A stretch of DNA of 64,000 nt from CAYXDO01 sp964463485 (GTDB lineage: Bacteria; Myxococcota; Kuafuiibacteriia; Kuafuiibacteriales; Kuafuiibacteriaceae), in NCBI GenBank assembly GCA_964463485.1, contig CAYXDO010000017.1:38892-102891 (forward strand), read 5' to 3'. The translations under genes and the position numbers were made by a program. Shown piece after piece: positions 40,955-50,195 of the stretch. The notes beneath the pieces are model-generated. The model was not told the DNA's origin and did not search any database. It was given only the letters and a program-made list of their open reading frames with translations. Each line of letters opens with the position of its first letter. Position 1 is the first letter of the stretch.

Positions 40955-42280
40955 ATGGCCTTTCCACGGAACCTTTGGATGGGCGTCCTCTTGGCTGCGT
41001 GCCAGGATCCTCGAGGCGCACCTACCGAGCCCGGCCCGCCTCCACCTGACGCTCCGCTCCCGGCGTCCACGGTCGCCATTCTTGGCGCCCGGCCCTCCGC
41101 CCTCTCGCTCGTCGGAATCTTCGGGGCACACCCACCCGCCCCCTCCGCCGAGCGCGCGCGCGCGCTCTGGTCCCAGCACTTCGGCGCCATCGCGCCGCAG
41201 CTCACCTTGCTCGCGAGCGCGATCGGCGGCGCGGCCCAGACCGACCTCGCCCGCGCGCGGCTCATCTCCACCTGGATCTATGCGTCCATCGGGGCTGAGT
41301 CGCTTCCCCGCAGCGGTGAGGAAGTATGCCGCGGCGACACACTCTGCATCGACGAGCTCACGCTCGAGATGATGGATGGTCAATGCGGCTACCGCGCCAT
41401 GCTCATGATCGACGTGCTCGCGGCGCTCGGCATGCACGCGCGTCGAGTCAATTTTTTCGACATTCCCGCGCAGATAGGTCACACCGCGGTCGAAGTCCAA
41501 ATCGACGGCCTGTGGCGATTTTTCGATCCCACTTTTGGAATTCACTTTGCCGACCCAACGAGCCCGAATGTGCCCCTGTCCATCACCGAAGCCCGCCGAA
41601 GGTACTCCGACGTCGTCATCCAGCGCTCTCGGGCGGAGCCATGGCGAGGCACGTGGGCCGACCTCTCGGGGCTCCTCGATCGCGACGGAGCTGGCGGTTT
41701 CGACACGATTCCACCCGGTGCGGTGGAACATCCGTTCATCCCGGGCTTGATGATCGCCGACATCACTCAGACCTACGCGGTGTCGACGATGGGTATCGAA
41801 GGCACTCCGACTCCTTACCGCCAGCGTATCGCCATCGACCTCGCGCACCAGCCAGTCGGAGCCTTTGGTGCCGTCGATGGCCGGCTCGACGATCTGCTCG
41901 GGTACGCACAGAGCCTTTCTTACGGGAACTCGTACACTCCGTTTCTCTTCGTCGTCGGTACGTACGCCGCGGCGCTCGGCCCTGTCGTCGAGGATGAGTT
42001 TCGCTTTCTCACCGAGAGCCCGCGCGACCTCCGCCTCACGCTCACTTTCACCGGGCGCGTCTTGGCGACCGAGCGACGTTATCTGCTGGGCCGTCTTCAC
42101 CACGCCGCTGTCGACTACTCAGTCGAGCGTCATCGCATCGACTTCGATTGGCAGGACCACAGCGTGACGGTCTCGATCCGAGTCTTGCCGCCTTTGAGCG
42201 TCCTGCGCCTGGCCCTCGAGGAAGAGTTCGGCGAACGACGCAACTTTCACTTGGACGCGATCTCTTGGGCCGGGCTCTGA
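40955..42280 (+). CDS. Lipoprotein with transglutaminase-like domain
   Basis: 441 aa from ATG 40955 (MAFPRNLWMGVLLAAC, lipobox LAAC); a much longer frame to 39998 runs back through the TauE gene and is rejected. Pro-rich linker at 17-38. A transglutaminase-like core is indicated by the Cys in 'MMDGQCGYRAMLMIDVLAAL', His in 'QIGHTAVEVQIDGLWRFFD', and Asp in 'RFFDPTFGIHF', i.e. a Cys-His-Asp triad in the usual order. The C-terminal half is beta-rich. The likely role is a periplasmic cysteine protease or transglutaminase acting on peptides or cell wall; substrate unknown. Confidence 0.8.
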   Translation: MAFPRNLWMGVLLAACQDPRGAPTEPGPPPPDAPLPASTVAILGARPSALSLVGIFGAHPPAPSAERARALWSQHFGAIAPQLTLLASAIGGAAQTDLARARLISTWIYASIGAESLPRSGEEVCRGDTLCIDELTLEMMDGQCGYRAMLMIDVLAALGMHARRVNFFDIPAQIGHTAVEVQIDGLWRFFDPTFGIHFADPTSPNVPLSITEARRRYSDVVIQRSRAEPWRGTWADLSGLLDRDGAGGFDTIPPGAVEHPFIPGLMIADITQTYAVSTMGIEGTPTPYRQRIAIDLAHQPVGAFGAVDGRLDDLLGYAQSLSYGNSYTPFLFVVGTYAAALGPVVEDEFRFLTESPRDLRLTLTFTGRVLATERRYLLGRLHHAAVDYSVERHRIDFDWQDHSVTVSIRVLPPLSVLRLALEEEFGERRNFHLDAISWAGL

Positions 42281-42298
42281 CCAAGCCGCAGAAAACAC

Positions 42299-42661
42299 TC
42301 AGCCGGCATCGGGCGTAGGGGGTAGGAAGGGGCTGTCGGGCGCCTGACAGACGGTGCGCCGAACGGCCCCGTCTCGCGGACGCACCCGGTCCGGCCGACA
42401 CACCAACCCACCCGGGCACTCATAGGCTCCGTCTTCGCAGAACGCCAGCGGAGGATCCGGCACCAGCGAAGATGGCGCGAAGGAGGGCTCGTCGCGACAC
42501 CGAAAGTCGGCTGGTTTGTCGACGTAAGCGTGGGGAAGGCAGGCTTGTTCGGGATCGCAGGACTCGGCGTCCTTGGGATCGCAGCGGCGACCCACGAGGT
42601 AGTCGGATCGCTCCTCGACCGAGCAACCCAGGAGGAGCACGAGGACCAAGTGAAGTCTCAT
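42299..42661 (-). CDS. Small Cys-rich lipoprotein
   Basis: 120 aa from ATG 42661 (MRLHLVLVLLLGC, lipobox LLGC). Eight further Cys in short spacing ('RRCDPKDAESCDPEQACLPH', 'CEDGAYECPGGLVCRPD', 'TVCQAPD') and a Pro-rich end. Family unknown. Its ATG overlaps the stop of the upstream PEGA protein (ATGA), so the two are expressed together and may interact at the envelope. Confidence 0.78.
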   Translation of the reverse strand: MRLHLVLVLLLGCSVEERSDYLVGRRCDPKDAESCDPEQACLPHAYVDKPADFRCRDEPSFAPSSLVPDPPLAFCEDGAYECPGGLVCRPDRVRPRDGAVRRTVCQAPDSPFLPPTPDAG

Positions 42662-43839
42662 TCCTCCCTCGTTTCTTCCTCGGAGCTCAGCGCCATCCAC
42701 ATGAACGAAGCTCCGGCCACCAGCACTCCGGAGAGGATGACGGAGACGCCGATGGTTCGGCGGGCGTTGGCGTCACTTCGGATTTCGATCGCCTCGAACG
42801 CCGTCCGGGTGCGGTCGCGTGTGTACCGAATCTCACCGGAGACTTCGTTGTAGTCGGCTTGGGCGGCACTCATCACGAGCCCACCGAGGGTTGCGACGCC
42901 CACACCCGCGGCGATGCCGATCCAACCCACCGGATTTGCGAAGGGAGACTGGGGCCCGAGGTCTTCTTCCTCGGCTTCGGGAACGAGGGAGAGAATTTCC
43001 GTGGGGCGGATCGCCCGCTCGGGGGGAGGCTCCACCCAGAATGGGTCCGGCTCGAGCTGTACGGCGATGCGAGTCGGGCCGGCAGGAATCACCGCGCGGA
43101 TCTCCTTGGCCACGAAGCCCGGGCGCTCTACTCGACCGTGATAGGTACCCGACCAAAAAGGGACCTCTCGACCGTCGCGATAAGGCGGAAAACCGACCAA
43201 CTCACCGTAGAAAAAGACCCTGGCGTCTTCTGGCTGAACCTTGAGCACGAGCCTCGCGTCAGGAGTCGTGAAAAGTTGTCGCATGGCTGCGCGCACCGCC
43301 ACTCGCGTCGCCTCGGCGTCGTTGGGAAGCGCCCAGACGATGGAATCGAAGTACCGAGCGGCCTTGGTGTCGATGACGGAGAAACGGAGAATGAGTCCGT
43401 CGCGACCCTTCTGTTTCTTGATCGAGCCGATCAGGAGCCGGTCTGCTCCGATCGCCCGCCCAAGCTGAACGAAACAAGTCAGCTCCTCACGACAAGACCG
43501 GGCCTCGCGCCGCACGTCGATCCCGAGCTCCTTGCTGAGTCGAAGGGCCCGGTCGACGCCGATCGTGGGGATCTCTCCCAACGCACCGAGCATGATTCGC
43601 GAGGCTTGGTACGCCGTCGCCGAGGCCACCCCTTTTCCGGGCTCGATCGGAAAGACGACCACACGCGTGGCGCTCGTGCTCGTACGCGTGGGCGCGGGCT
43701 CAGGGGCTACTTCCGCAGCGGCGCGCGGAGTGGGCTTGGTGGGTGCGGCCTTCGATGGTTCCTTCTGTTTCGGGGCGGCCGCGACGCGGTGCGTGGCTGG
43801 CTCCGTGAGGAGCATCAGCGCAACGAGCGCGACGAGCAC
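42658..43839 (-). CDS. Secreted PEGA-domain protein with C-terminal membrane anchors
   Basis: 393 aa. N-terminal hydrophobic leader (MLVALVALMLLTEPATHRVAAA), then a Lys/Pro/Ala linker. Residues about 58-170 form an alpha/beta domain ('VVVFPIEPGKGVASATAYQA'...'CFVQLGRAIGADRLLIGSI') of the type used by curli-assembly/TolB N-terminal-like or DUF4384-adjacent proteins. A PEGA-like repeat follows ('ARLVLKVQPEDARVFFYGEL'). Two membrane helices at about 313-333 and 364-384 (GWIGIAAGVGVATLGGLVM, TIGVSVILSGVLVAGASFMW) end the chain. Similar layouts in Myxococcota are signalling accessories. Coupled to the small lipoprotein downstream. Confidence 0.75.
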   Translation of the reverse strand: MLVALVALMLLTEPATHRVAAAPKQKEPSKAAPTKPTPRAAAEVAPEPAPTRTSTSATRVVVFPIEPGKGVASATAYQASRIMLGALGEIPTIGVDRALRLSKELGIDVRREARSCREELTCFVQLGRAIGADRLLIGSIKKQKGRDGLILRFSVIDTKAARYFDSIVWALPNDAEATRVAVRAAMRQLFTTPDARLVLKVQPEDARVFFYGELVGFPPYRDGREVPFWSGTYHGRVERPGFVAKEIRAVIPAGPTRIAVQLEPDPFWVEPPPERAIRPTEILSLVPEAEEEDLGPQSPFANPVGWIGIAAGVGVATLGGLVMSAAQADYNEVSGEIRYTRDRTRTAFEAIEIRSDANARRTIGVSVILSGVLVAGASFMWMALSSEEETREE

Positions 43840-43922
43840 GGGCGGAGCCTACAAGAAAGGCAATGCGGAGCGAAGCAAAGCCATCGAAGGACGAGCTCGG
43901 TCGACCTGGTGGGCGCGACCGG

Positions 43923-44348
43923 TCAGCGTTGAGCTACCCCTACCCCATGGGTGAACACGAGGTCTCCGCCCGTCGAACCGATGAGAACCACGAACCCGCC
44001 GATCGCGAGGCCGAGCGCGACCGCGACGAACCTCGCTCGAGGTCCAAACTTCTTCACGCCCAGCGTCCGAACCAACAACACCAAAATCAGAAACCAAGGG
44101 AGAAGCTCGGCGTACTCGGCGTGCCCGTCCAGGATCTGCCCGCCAACCCCTCTGGCCAGGGCCACATCGTACGCGGCCTGTCCGGTGACACTCGCCGCGA
44201 GGCTCGCCGGGACCGCAAGCCCAAGGAGTCCGAGGCCCGTCGCACTCACGTCGGGACGACGCGAAATCAGCCCGGCCAAGTCGACCAGCGGCCAAATCAG
44301 CGCGAGACTGATCGGTACGTGGACCAACATCGGGTGGAGAGACTCCAT
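43923..44348 (-). CDS. DUF2231 membrane protein
   Basis: 141 aa with four predicted helices. The opening 'MESLHPMLVHVPISLALIWP' carries the HP..VH.P signature of DUF2231, and the later 'GGDLVFTHGVGV' has the conserved GG.LV..HG.G near the C-terminus. The two His motifs suggest heme or metal binding as proposed for this family; function not established. It lies downstream of glpD by 15 nt on the same strand. Confidence 0.88.
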   Translation of the reverse strand: MESLHPMLVHVPISLALIWPLVDLAGLISRRPDVSATGLGLLGLAVPASLAASVTGQAAYDVALARGVGGQILDGHAEYAELLPWFLILVLLVRTLGVKKFGPRARFVAVALGLAIGGFVVLIGSTGGDLVFTHGVGVAQR

Positions 44349-44363
44349 GCGCTTACGTGTGCC

Positions 44364-46019
44364 TCAACCCGGTCGAACCTTCCACCCCATGGCAAGGTCG
44401 AGCGACGCCTTGAACTCATCGAGGCCCTCTTTGCGAGCCCGGGGCGAGTGACCGAGCCGCTCCGCGATCAAATCGGCTACTCTCTCCGCCGCGCCTTCTG
44501 CGCGGTCCTCGGCGGTGAGCGCCAAGGAAGTGCGGCGGACCAACACGTCGTCGACGGAGAGTGCGGCGTCCTCCTCGACGGCAAACGCAACCTCGGCCCA
44601 AATGACGTCGCGGTCTTTGCATACGCGCTCGAGCAGACTTCGTCGGTCCTTGGCTCTGGCGAGCACCTCGCGCGCACGACTGCCGTACACGTGGGCCAGA
44701 CGCCATGCGACGTCCTTTTGAAGCTGAGCCTCGGACTCCAACCGCACCGCGAAGTCGGCGGGGCTCTCGTCCAAACCAACTGCGCCGGGAAGTCTCACCG
44801 ACTTGGTCGACGGATCGGCACAGCGCGCTCCGATCACTTCGACCGCAGCGTCGACGACCTCCTCGGCCATCTTGCGGTAGGTCGTGAGCTTGCCGCCGGC
44901 CACGCTGACGAGACGGCCGTCGCGATACACGCGGTGCTCGCGCGGCACGTCGGAGGCGCTCTCGAGCGTCTCGTCTGGGCGAATCAGCGGTCGCAATCCT
45001 ACCCACGCCGAAATTACGTCGCTCGGCATCAGATCTGCGCTCGGAAAGAGCGCGTTTGCGGCGAACAACAGGTAGTCCACGTCCGCCGCGGTCACGCGCG
45101 GCGACGCGGGGTCGGAGGTCTCGTCGGTGTCCGTGGTGCCGAGAACCGTTCGGTCGTTCCACGGAATCGCAAAGATCACTCGGCCATCTTGCGGCGCCAA
45201 CATCGCGACGGCCTGACGCACCGCCAGGTTTTCTTTTCTCACGACGACGTGCACGCCCTTGGTGGCGCGAATCACCGAGCTCTCGACGTGGGCCAAGTGG
45301 CGCGTGCGATCTGTCCACGCGCCGGTCGCGTTGACGACGCCCTTCGCCATGACCTCCGTGCGAGCTCCCGTCAGCGTGTCTTCGAAGACGACCCGGGCGT
45401 CCGATTTTCCGTGCGTGCCATCGATCTGAACGACGCGCGCGCGCGTGAAGACGTGGGCGCCGAGCCTCCTCGCGGCGAGGGCATTTTCGAGGACCAAGCG
45501 CGCGTCGTCGGTGATGCAGTCGTAGTAAATGATGCCGCCGGTGAGGCCCTTGGGGTTGAGGAGCGGTTCGCGCTCGAGCATGCGCTTTGGGCTTCGAAAG
45601 GTCGTGTGGCGGTGCTCGGTCTTGAAGAGCGACAGGCCGTCGTACATCCACAAGCCGACGTCGATCTTCCAGAGCGGATGCCGATCACTCTCATAGACGG
45701 GTAGGGCGAAGAGCAGCGGCGCCACGAGGTGTGGAGCCATCTTTCGGAGCACCGCGCGCTCGTTGGTGCCCTCGAAGACGAGCTTGAACTGATAGTGCTC
45801 GAGGTAGCGCAGGCCGCCGTGAATCAGCTTCGAGGACCGGCTGGACGTCCCGAAGCCGAGGTCGCGCTGCTCGAGGAGCAGGACCTTGAGGCCGCGCAAA
45901 GCCGCGTCATGTGCGATCCCCGCGCCGTTGATGCCGCCGCCGATGATGACGAGGTCGAGCTTTGCGCCGGCGATTCCGGCGAGCGCGCTCGAGCGAGCGC
46001 GAGAATCGAGTGTAGTCAT
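44364..46019 (-). CDS. glpD: Glycerol-3-phosphate dehydrogenase (FAD-dependent)
   Basis: 551 aa. Oxidises glycerol-3-phosphate to dihydroxyacetone phosphate and feeds electrons to quinone at the inner membrane. FAD-binding 'DLVIIGGGINGAGIAHDAAL', 'LLLEQRDLGFGTSSRSSKLI' and 'HGGLRYLEHYQFKLVFE' are diagnostic of GlpD. 'NATGAWTDRTR' is the second FAD motif and 'VSVAGGKLTTYRKMAEEVVD' the conserved C-terminal one. Length agrees with the family. Its start follows the pseudo-HD-GYP stop by 6 nt. No glpK or glpF is present nearby. Confidence 0.96.
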   Translation of the reverse strand: MTTLDSRARSSALAGIAGAKLDLVIIGGGINGAGIAHDAALRGLKVLLLEQRDLGFGTSSRSSKLIHGGLRYLEHYQFKLVFEGTNERAVLRKMAPHLVAPLLFALPVYESDRHPLWKIDVGLWMYDGLSLFKTEHRHTTFRSPKRMLEREPLLNPKGLTGGIIYYDCITDDARLVLENALAARRLGAHVFTRARVVQIDGTHGKSDARVVFEDTLTGARTEVMAKGVVNATGAWTDRTRHLAHVESSVIRATKGVHVVVRKENLAVRQAVAMLAPQDGRVIFAIPWNDRTVLGTTDTDETSDPASPRVTAADVDYLLFAANALFPSADLMPSDVISAWVGLRPLIRPDETLESASDVPREHRVYRDGRLVSVAGGKLTTYRKMAEEVVDAAVEVIGARCADPSTKSVRLPGAVGLDESPADFAVRLESEAQLQKDVAWRLAHVYGSRAREVLARAKDRRSLLERVCKDRDVIWAEVAFAVEEDAALSVDDVLVRRTSLALTAEDRAEGAAERVADLIAERLGHSPRARKEGLDEFKASLDLAMGWKVRPG

Positions 46020-46025
46020 GGAGTC

Positions 46026-47411
46026 TCAGCCGACCTTGAACGCGGTCTCGTCGGCACCGAGGATCTTGATGGGCTGGATCGCCATCGTCTTCATGAAGAT
46101 CCGAAGCAGCGTGGGGTCGAAGCGATATTTGATTTCGTGGCACATCAACGCGAGCGCAACCTCGGGTCCGTAGGCCTCGCGGAACGGTCGCCGCGACGTG
46201 AGCGCGTCGTAGCAATCCACGATCGCGATGATCTTTCCGAAGACGCCGAGGTTCACCTTGGGCATCACGAGCTGAATGTCGCCGTTCGCGTCCTTCTGCG
46301 GGATCGCATAGTCGACCTTGGACTCGTACGACGCGACAACGCGATTCATCGTGGTCTTGTCGAGACCTCGGGACATCAAGATGCGCTTGGCCGAGCGAAG
46401 CGGATACATGTCGACGAGCGTGCGCTCCTTGTCGTTGAGACCGCCCGTCTTCTTGAGGACCTTGTCGGGGACGTCGACGAGCCCGATCTGAGAGAAGAGC
46501 GCGGCCATCCCCAGCTCGTGGAGCTGCCGCTTGTCGAGCCCGAGCTCGCTGCCGAAGACGATCGCGAGCAAGCAGCAGTTGGTGGAGTGATACGGCAAGT
46601 AGTCGGCTTGCTCTTCCTTGGAGGTGGTCAGCCCCAGGAAGTGCGTGCGCTGCTCGTGGCACAGGTCGACGAGGTCCTGCACGAGGCGGCCGGCCTTGCT
46701 GAACGGGAGCATTCCGCGGCCTTCGAGGATCTGCTCGAAGTACTTGCGCATGAAGAAGACGGTCCGCGCGTAGACCGTCATCAAGTACTTTTTCCGGTCG
46801 ATCTGCTGATCCAGATCGATCTCGTCCTGCATCTTCTCGATCTTCTCTTTGACCGAGGCGTATTTCGCGAGGCGTAGAGACGGGAGCTCTTTGCCCACCG
46901 CGCCGTCTTCCTTGGCGTCCCCTTTGAACTCCCCGGTGAAGAGGAAGAGGAAGTCGCGGATCTCTTGCGAGGTCACCGGACGCTTCGTGGAGAAGCCTCC
47001 CACGTCGCGGCCTTTGAACTCCTTGGTGAGGTACGCGACGTTTTCCAGCGCGGCGAAGTCGAACTTCAAGAAGGCGTTGTTCAACAAGACGCTCGTGGAG
47101 GTCGCCTGCATGTTGAACTGGCCATCGAGCGCCACGATTTGGTTGATGGTCTCTCTCAGCGACTCGATGGGTTTGAGAAAGATCGTGTTGTCCGGAGAGT
47201 GGATCTTCACGTTCCGAACGAGCATGTAGAGCGTCGAAACGACGTTCTTCCCGAAGGTCTGGACCTTGGCTTCGTGCCGGCCTTTGCCCTTGTCCTTGTC
47301 CCTGTGCTCGGCCTTCTCGAAATCGTGGCCATCGGCGCCTTCGTCGAGAGCGTCCAGATCCTTACCGCCCTTGGTGAGGATCTGCGCCATTGCCTTGTCG
47401 AGCTCAGCCAT
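46026..47411 (-). CDS. Degenerate HD-GYP protein with shared N-terminal module
   Basis: 461 aa. A charged N-terminus precedes a module at about 52-165 that resembles the N-terminus of the neighbouring HEAT protein. The C-terminal 200 residues follow the HD-GYP fold ('YHSTNCCLLAIVFGSELGLD', 'ELGMAALFSQIGLVDVPDKV', 'GKIIAIVDCYDALTSRRPFR'). The metal-binding HD is replaced (SQ in place of HD), the HHE motif reads SYE, and GYP is absent. It is therefore predicted not to hydrolyse cyclic-di-GMP but might bind it or a protein. Overlaps the HEAT gene by 8 nt. Confidence 0.85.
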   Translation of the reverse strand: MAELDKAMAQILTKGGKDLDALDEGADGHDFEKAEHRDKDKGKGRHEAKVQTFGKNVVSTLYMLVRNVKIHSPDNTIFLKPIESLRETINQIVALDGQFNMQATSTSVLLNNAFLKFDFAALENVAYLTKEFKGRDVGGFSTKRPVTSQEIRDFLFLFTGEFKGDAKEDGAVGKELPSLRLAKYASVKEKIEKMQDEIDLDQQIDRKKYLMTVYARTVFFMRKYFEQILEGRGMLPFSKAGRLVQDLVDLCHEQRTHFLGLTTSKEEQADYLPYHSTNCCLLAIVFGSELGLDKRQLHELGMAALFSQIGLVDVPDKVLKKTGGLNDKERTLVDMYPLRSAKRILMSRGLDKTTMNRVVASYESKVDYAIPQKDANGDIQLVMPKVNLGVFGKIIAIVDCYDALTSRRPFREAYGPEVALALMCHEIKYRFDPTLLRIFMKTMAIQPIKILGADETAFKVG

Positions 47412-49245
47412 CGTGCGACTCCGGGCGCGGGATCTGGCCGCTCAGCTCACCAGCGAGCCGCTGAGCGGCTGCGTGGGCGGCCTCCATCACGTCCTTGCTG
47501 TTGCGCTTCTTGTCCTGCACGGCCGCGGCCAAGAGGTTGTAGGCGTCCACCGTGTGCATCGCGAGCAGGCCTTTGATTGCGGCGATCTTGAGCTCACTCT
47601 CGCGTCCGCGCCGGAAGAACGAGGACTTTCGCTCGAACACGTTCTTGAAGTAGTCGAGCGCCGCTGCGGTGCGAGTCTCGCCGAGCGCCGCGGCGATCGC
47701 CGCTTGTTCTCTTCGATCTCGATCCAGAAAGGCTTCGTCCTCCATCAAGCCGCGAAGGATCGGCACGGCGTGTACGACGTGTTTGGTCACGATCGCGCGG
47801 TATGCGGCCATGCGCATCTGGATGTCTTCGTCGAGCAACGCGGTCTGCAAATACTTCAATGACCGCTCGCCCTCGGCCTTGCTGATCACCTTGAGCCCCT
47901 CGAGCCGAATCATGATGTTCGGGTGCTCCATACACTTGGCGTAGTAGTCGATCTTGTTGGGCGGGTTGATGCGATCGATGATCGCCAACATGTTCTTCAC
48001 GACCACCGAGGAGTTGTGCTCGAGCTTGGTGGCGAAGAGCTCGAGCTTGTTCTTTCCGAGCTCGGCCAAGACCTCGATGAGAATGCGGCGGGCCTCTGGA
48101 CGCTCGATGCGCTCGAGCATCTCGAGCAGCACGTCGAGCCGCTCGTCGGGAACGACGGAAAAATAGGCCCTCACCGCCGACTCGTCGATCCGCTTGGCCA
48201 GCGTCATGTACTGGCCGACCGCCTCGAGGCGCTGAGGCTCGGACATGCGCTGGATGAACGACGTTCTGATCTGCTTGACGAGGCCGGTGGTGGACTCGTT
48301 GAGCTTCCCGCTCGCGAGCATGGCGTCGAAGCGCTGAAGCACAGCCACCGTTCCGCGGACGTCTTCTTGGAGAATCAAGGAGTCGAGGACCTGGCTGAAG
48401 GCCTCGGACATCGTCTGGAAGTCTTCTTCGGTGCAGTCTCGCTCGAGGATCTGGAACAAAATCAGTACCATCTTCGCGAAGACGCGGCGCTTCTCTTCCG
48501 AATAGATCTCGGCCTGGACGTATTCGAGATCGTCTGGCTTGGCCGGGCGCCCGGAGATGATCCCGCCGCGGACTTGCTCGACGTCGTTGAGCTCGAGCTC
48601 GAGATCCTCGACATCCAAGCGCGCGAAGCGGGTGACGTCTTTGGAGTTCGCGGAGAGCTGCTTGCGAAGGTACGCGAGGATCTTGTCGACCTCGACGGCG
48701 ACTTCTTCGGGCGACAGATCGCCGAACGCGAAGCTCTCGACCACGATGTATTCGATGAACTCGAAGTTCTTCTTCCAGAGGCGCGTGATCATGTCCTCTT
48801 GGAAGAGCGCGTTGTCGGTGTACTGCTCGGTGGCGAGCAACACGAAGTCGAGGAGCTCCTCGACGGGAATGCCTTCCCGGAAGAGCAAGAAGCGCATGCC
48901 GTCTTTGTAGAACTTGTAGGTGAGGTTCTCTTTGTCGTTGTCCTCGTAGATCAGCTTCTTCTTGAAATGGAGCGTGAACGGGCCGAGCTTGAGCGGCATC
49001 GCGTGCTCTTTTTCGAGGAACTTCGTGAGCTCGGCGTGGGCCGGTCCGAGGTACTCCGGAAATCGAGAGGTCGCGTGCCGGTACAAGTTGATGTTCTTGA
49101 TCGCTCGCAAGAGGAGCTGAAAGACGGCGGCGACGCGCTCGGCGGTTTCGTCGTCGGCTTCCTCGTTGAGGTTGAGCGCGCCGGCGAGCTTTTCGCCGGG
49201 TCCGCTTGGCGTCGAGCCAGGGCGCTCGTCTAAGGCCTCGGCCAT
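47404..49245 (-). CDS. HEAT-repeat protein with shared N-terminal module
   Basis: 613 aa, soluble. Residues about 33-145 form an alpha/beta module ('FQLLLRAIKNINLYRHATSR', 'LIYEDNDKENLTYKFYKDGM', 'LFREGIPVEELLDFVLLATE') that parallels the start of the downstream HD-GYP-like protein. A helical middle is followed by HEAT-type units from about 370 ('RIDESAVRAYFSVVPDERLD', 'HPNIMIRLEGLKVISKAEGE', 'DIQMRMAAYRAIVTKHVVHA', 'LKIAAIKGLLAMHTVDAYNL'). HEAT arrays bind proteins. The tight overlap with the pseudo-HD-GYP gene implies the two products act together, perhaps as a cyclic-nucleotide effector scaffold. Confidence 0.85.
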   Translation of the reverse strand: MAEALDERPGSTPSGPGEKLAGALNLNEEADDETAERVAAVFQLLLRAIKNINLYRHATSRFPEYLGPAHAELTKFLEKEHAMPLKLGPFTLHFKKKLIYEDNDKENLTYKFYKDGMRFLLFREGIPVEELLDFVLLATEQYTDNALFQEDMITRLWKKNFEFIEYIVVESFAFGDLSPEEVAVEVDKILAYLRKQLSANSKDVTRFARLDVEDLELELNDVEQVRGGIISGRPAKPDDLEYVQAEIYSEEKRRVFAKMVLILFQILERDCTEEDFQTMSEAFSQVLDSLILQEDVRGTVAVLQRFDAMLASGKLNESTTGLVKQIRTSFIQRMSEPQRLEAVGQYMTLAKRIDESAVRAYFSVVPDERLDVLLEMLERIERPEARRILIEVLAELGKNKLELFATKLEHNSSVVVKNMLAIIDRINPPNKIDYYAKCMEHPNIMIRLEGLKVISKAEGERSLKYLQTALLDEDIQMRMAAYRAIVTKHVVHAVPILRGLMEDEAFLDRDRREQAAIAAALGETRTAAALDYFKNVFERKSSFFRRGRESELKIAAIKGLLAMHTVDAYNLLAAAVQDKKRNSKDVMEAAHAAAQRLAGELSGQIPRPESHDG

Positions 49246-49346
49246 CTTATCTTGTCTCTCCGTATCCCACTCGGCGGTCCGAGAGGTCGACGGATGCTAT
49301 CGGGAAGCGAAGGATGGCTCAAGCGCCGATGGCGCCCTGATGGAGC

Positions 49347-50114
49347 TCACTTCTTGTCGAGCTTGGCCTTCAGCAGAGCCAAGGAATCGTCCACCCGGCC
49401 GGCCCGATTGTCGGCGACCGGCGGAGCTGCCTTGACGGGAGCGCCCGCGGTGAGCTGCCCGCGGATCTTCGACTTCAGCTCCAACAGGAGCTGGTCGGTT
49501 CGTTCCTCTGTGGCGCTAGGAGCTGCGATGAGCAGGAGGTTCGGAGGCTGCATGTCGGTGTTCACTTCCGCCTCGACCTCCGCACGCACGACCTTCTCCT
49601 CGACGCGGTCGAAGGCTTGTAGGGCTTCATGCACGGAGCTCTTCGCCTTGCCTGGCGCCCCCGCACCCCGCGCGTTTGCCGCCGCTTGACGCGCCAACAA
49701 GGCCGATCGCTTCGCCGGAAGCTCCTTGAGCTGCCTCTCGATCGCCTTGTCCGTCGCCACGAGCTCCTTCACTTGAGCTCCGTGCGACTCGATCAGCGTG
49801 TCCTCGTTTCCCGCTCGCTCTTCGGCCTCGATCTTCTTCTCGAGCAACGCCCGCGCAACCTGCTCGTTGCCCGACTCGAGCGCGGACATCGCTTTGCTCT
49901 CGTACGCGCGAGCTTCCGCGATCGCTTTGTCACGCCGCTTCTGCGCCAGCTTCAACTCGGTCTTGGCGTCGACGACGGCCTTGCGCGTTTCCTCGCGCCC
50001 CTTCTTCATGTCGTCGATCGCTTGATCCAAAACCTTCGCGGGATCTTCCGCGCGGTCGAGCAGCGCGTTCACGTTCGACTCGAAAAGCTTGGCGATTCGG
50101 CTGAACACGCCCAT
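49347..50114 (-). CDS. pspA: PspA/IM30-family membrane-stress protein
   Basis: 255 aa. ESCRT-III-like coiled-coil protein that coats and repairs the inner membrane. 'MGVFSRIAKLFESNVNALLD' and 'RAEDPAKVLDQAIDDMKKG' are the hallmark N-terminal helix 0-1 motifs; long Ala/Glu/Lys helices follow to about 175 and a disordered Ala/Pro tail ends the chain. A strong ribosome site (GGAGGAG) precedes the ATG. No pspF, pspB or pspC is seen; the gene is alone and diverges from the zinc-ribbon gene. Confidence 0.93.
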   Translation of the reverse strand: MGVFSRIAKLFESNVNALLDRAEDPAKVLDQAIDDMKKGREETRKAVVDAKTELKLAQKRRDKAIAEARAYESKAMSALESGNEQVARALLEKKIEAEERAGNEDTLIESHGAQVKELVATDKAIERQLKELPAKRSALLARQAAANARGAGAPGKAKSSVHEALQAFDRVEEKVVRAEVEAEVNTDMQPPNLLLIAAPSATEERTDQLLLELKSKIRGQLTAGAPVKAAPPVADNRAGRVDDSLALLKAKLDKK

Positions 50115-50195
50115 AAAACTCCTCCGGAGCGACGACGCCCGCGATCTTTCTTAGCTTGATTCGGCACTTCTTCCAAACTAGTTCCCTGCACCTAT

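Noticed and set aside
43863..45704. 613-aa open frame opposite glpD and DUF2231
   Set aside because: Antisense to an unambiguous glycerol-3-phosphate dehydrogenase.
47923..49233. 436-aa open frame opposite the HEAT-repeat gene
   Set aside because: Leu/Glu-rich complement of helical coding sequence; no start signal.
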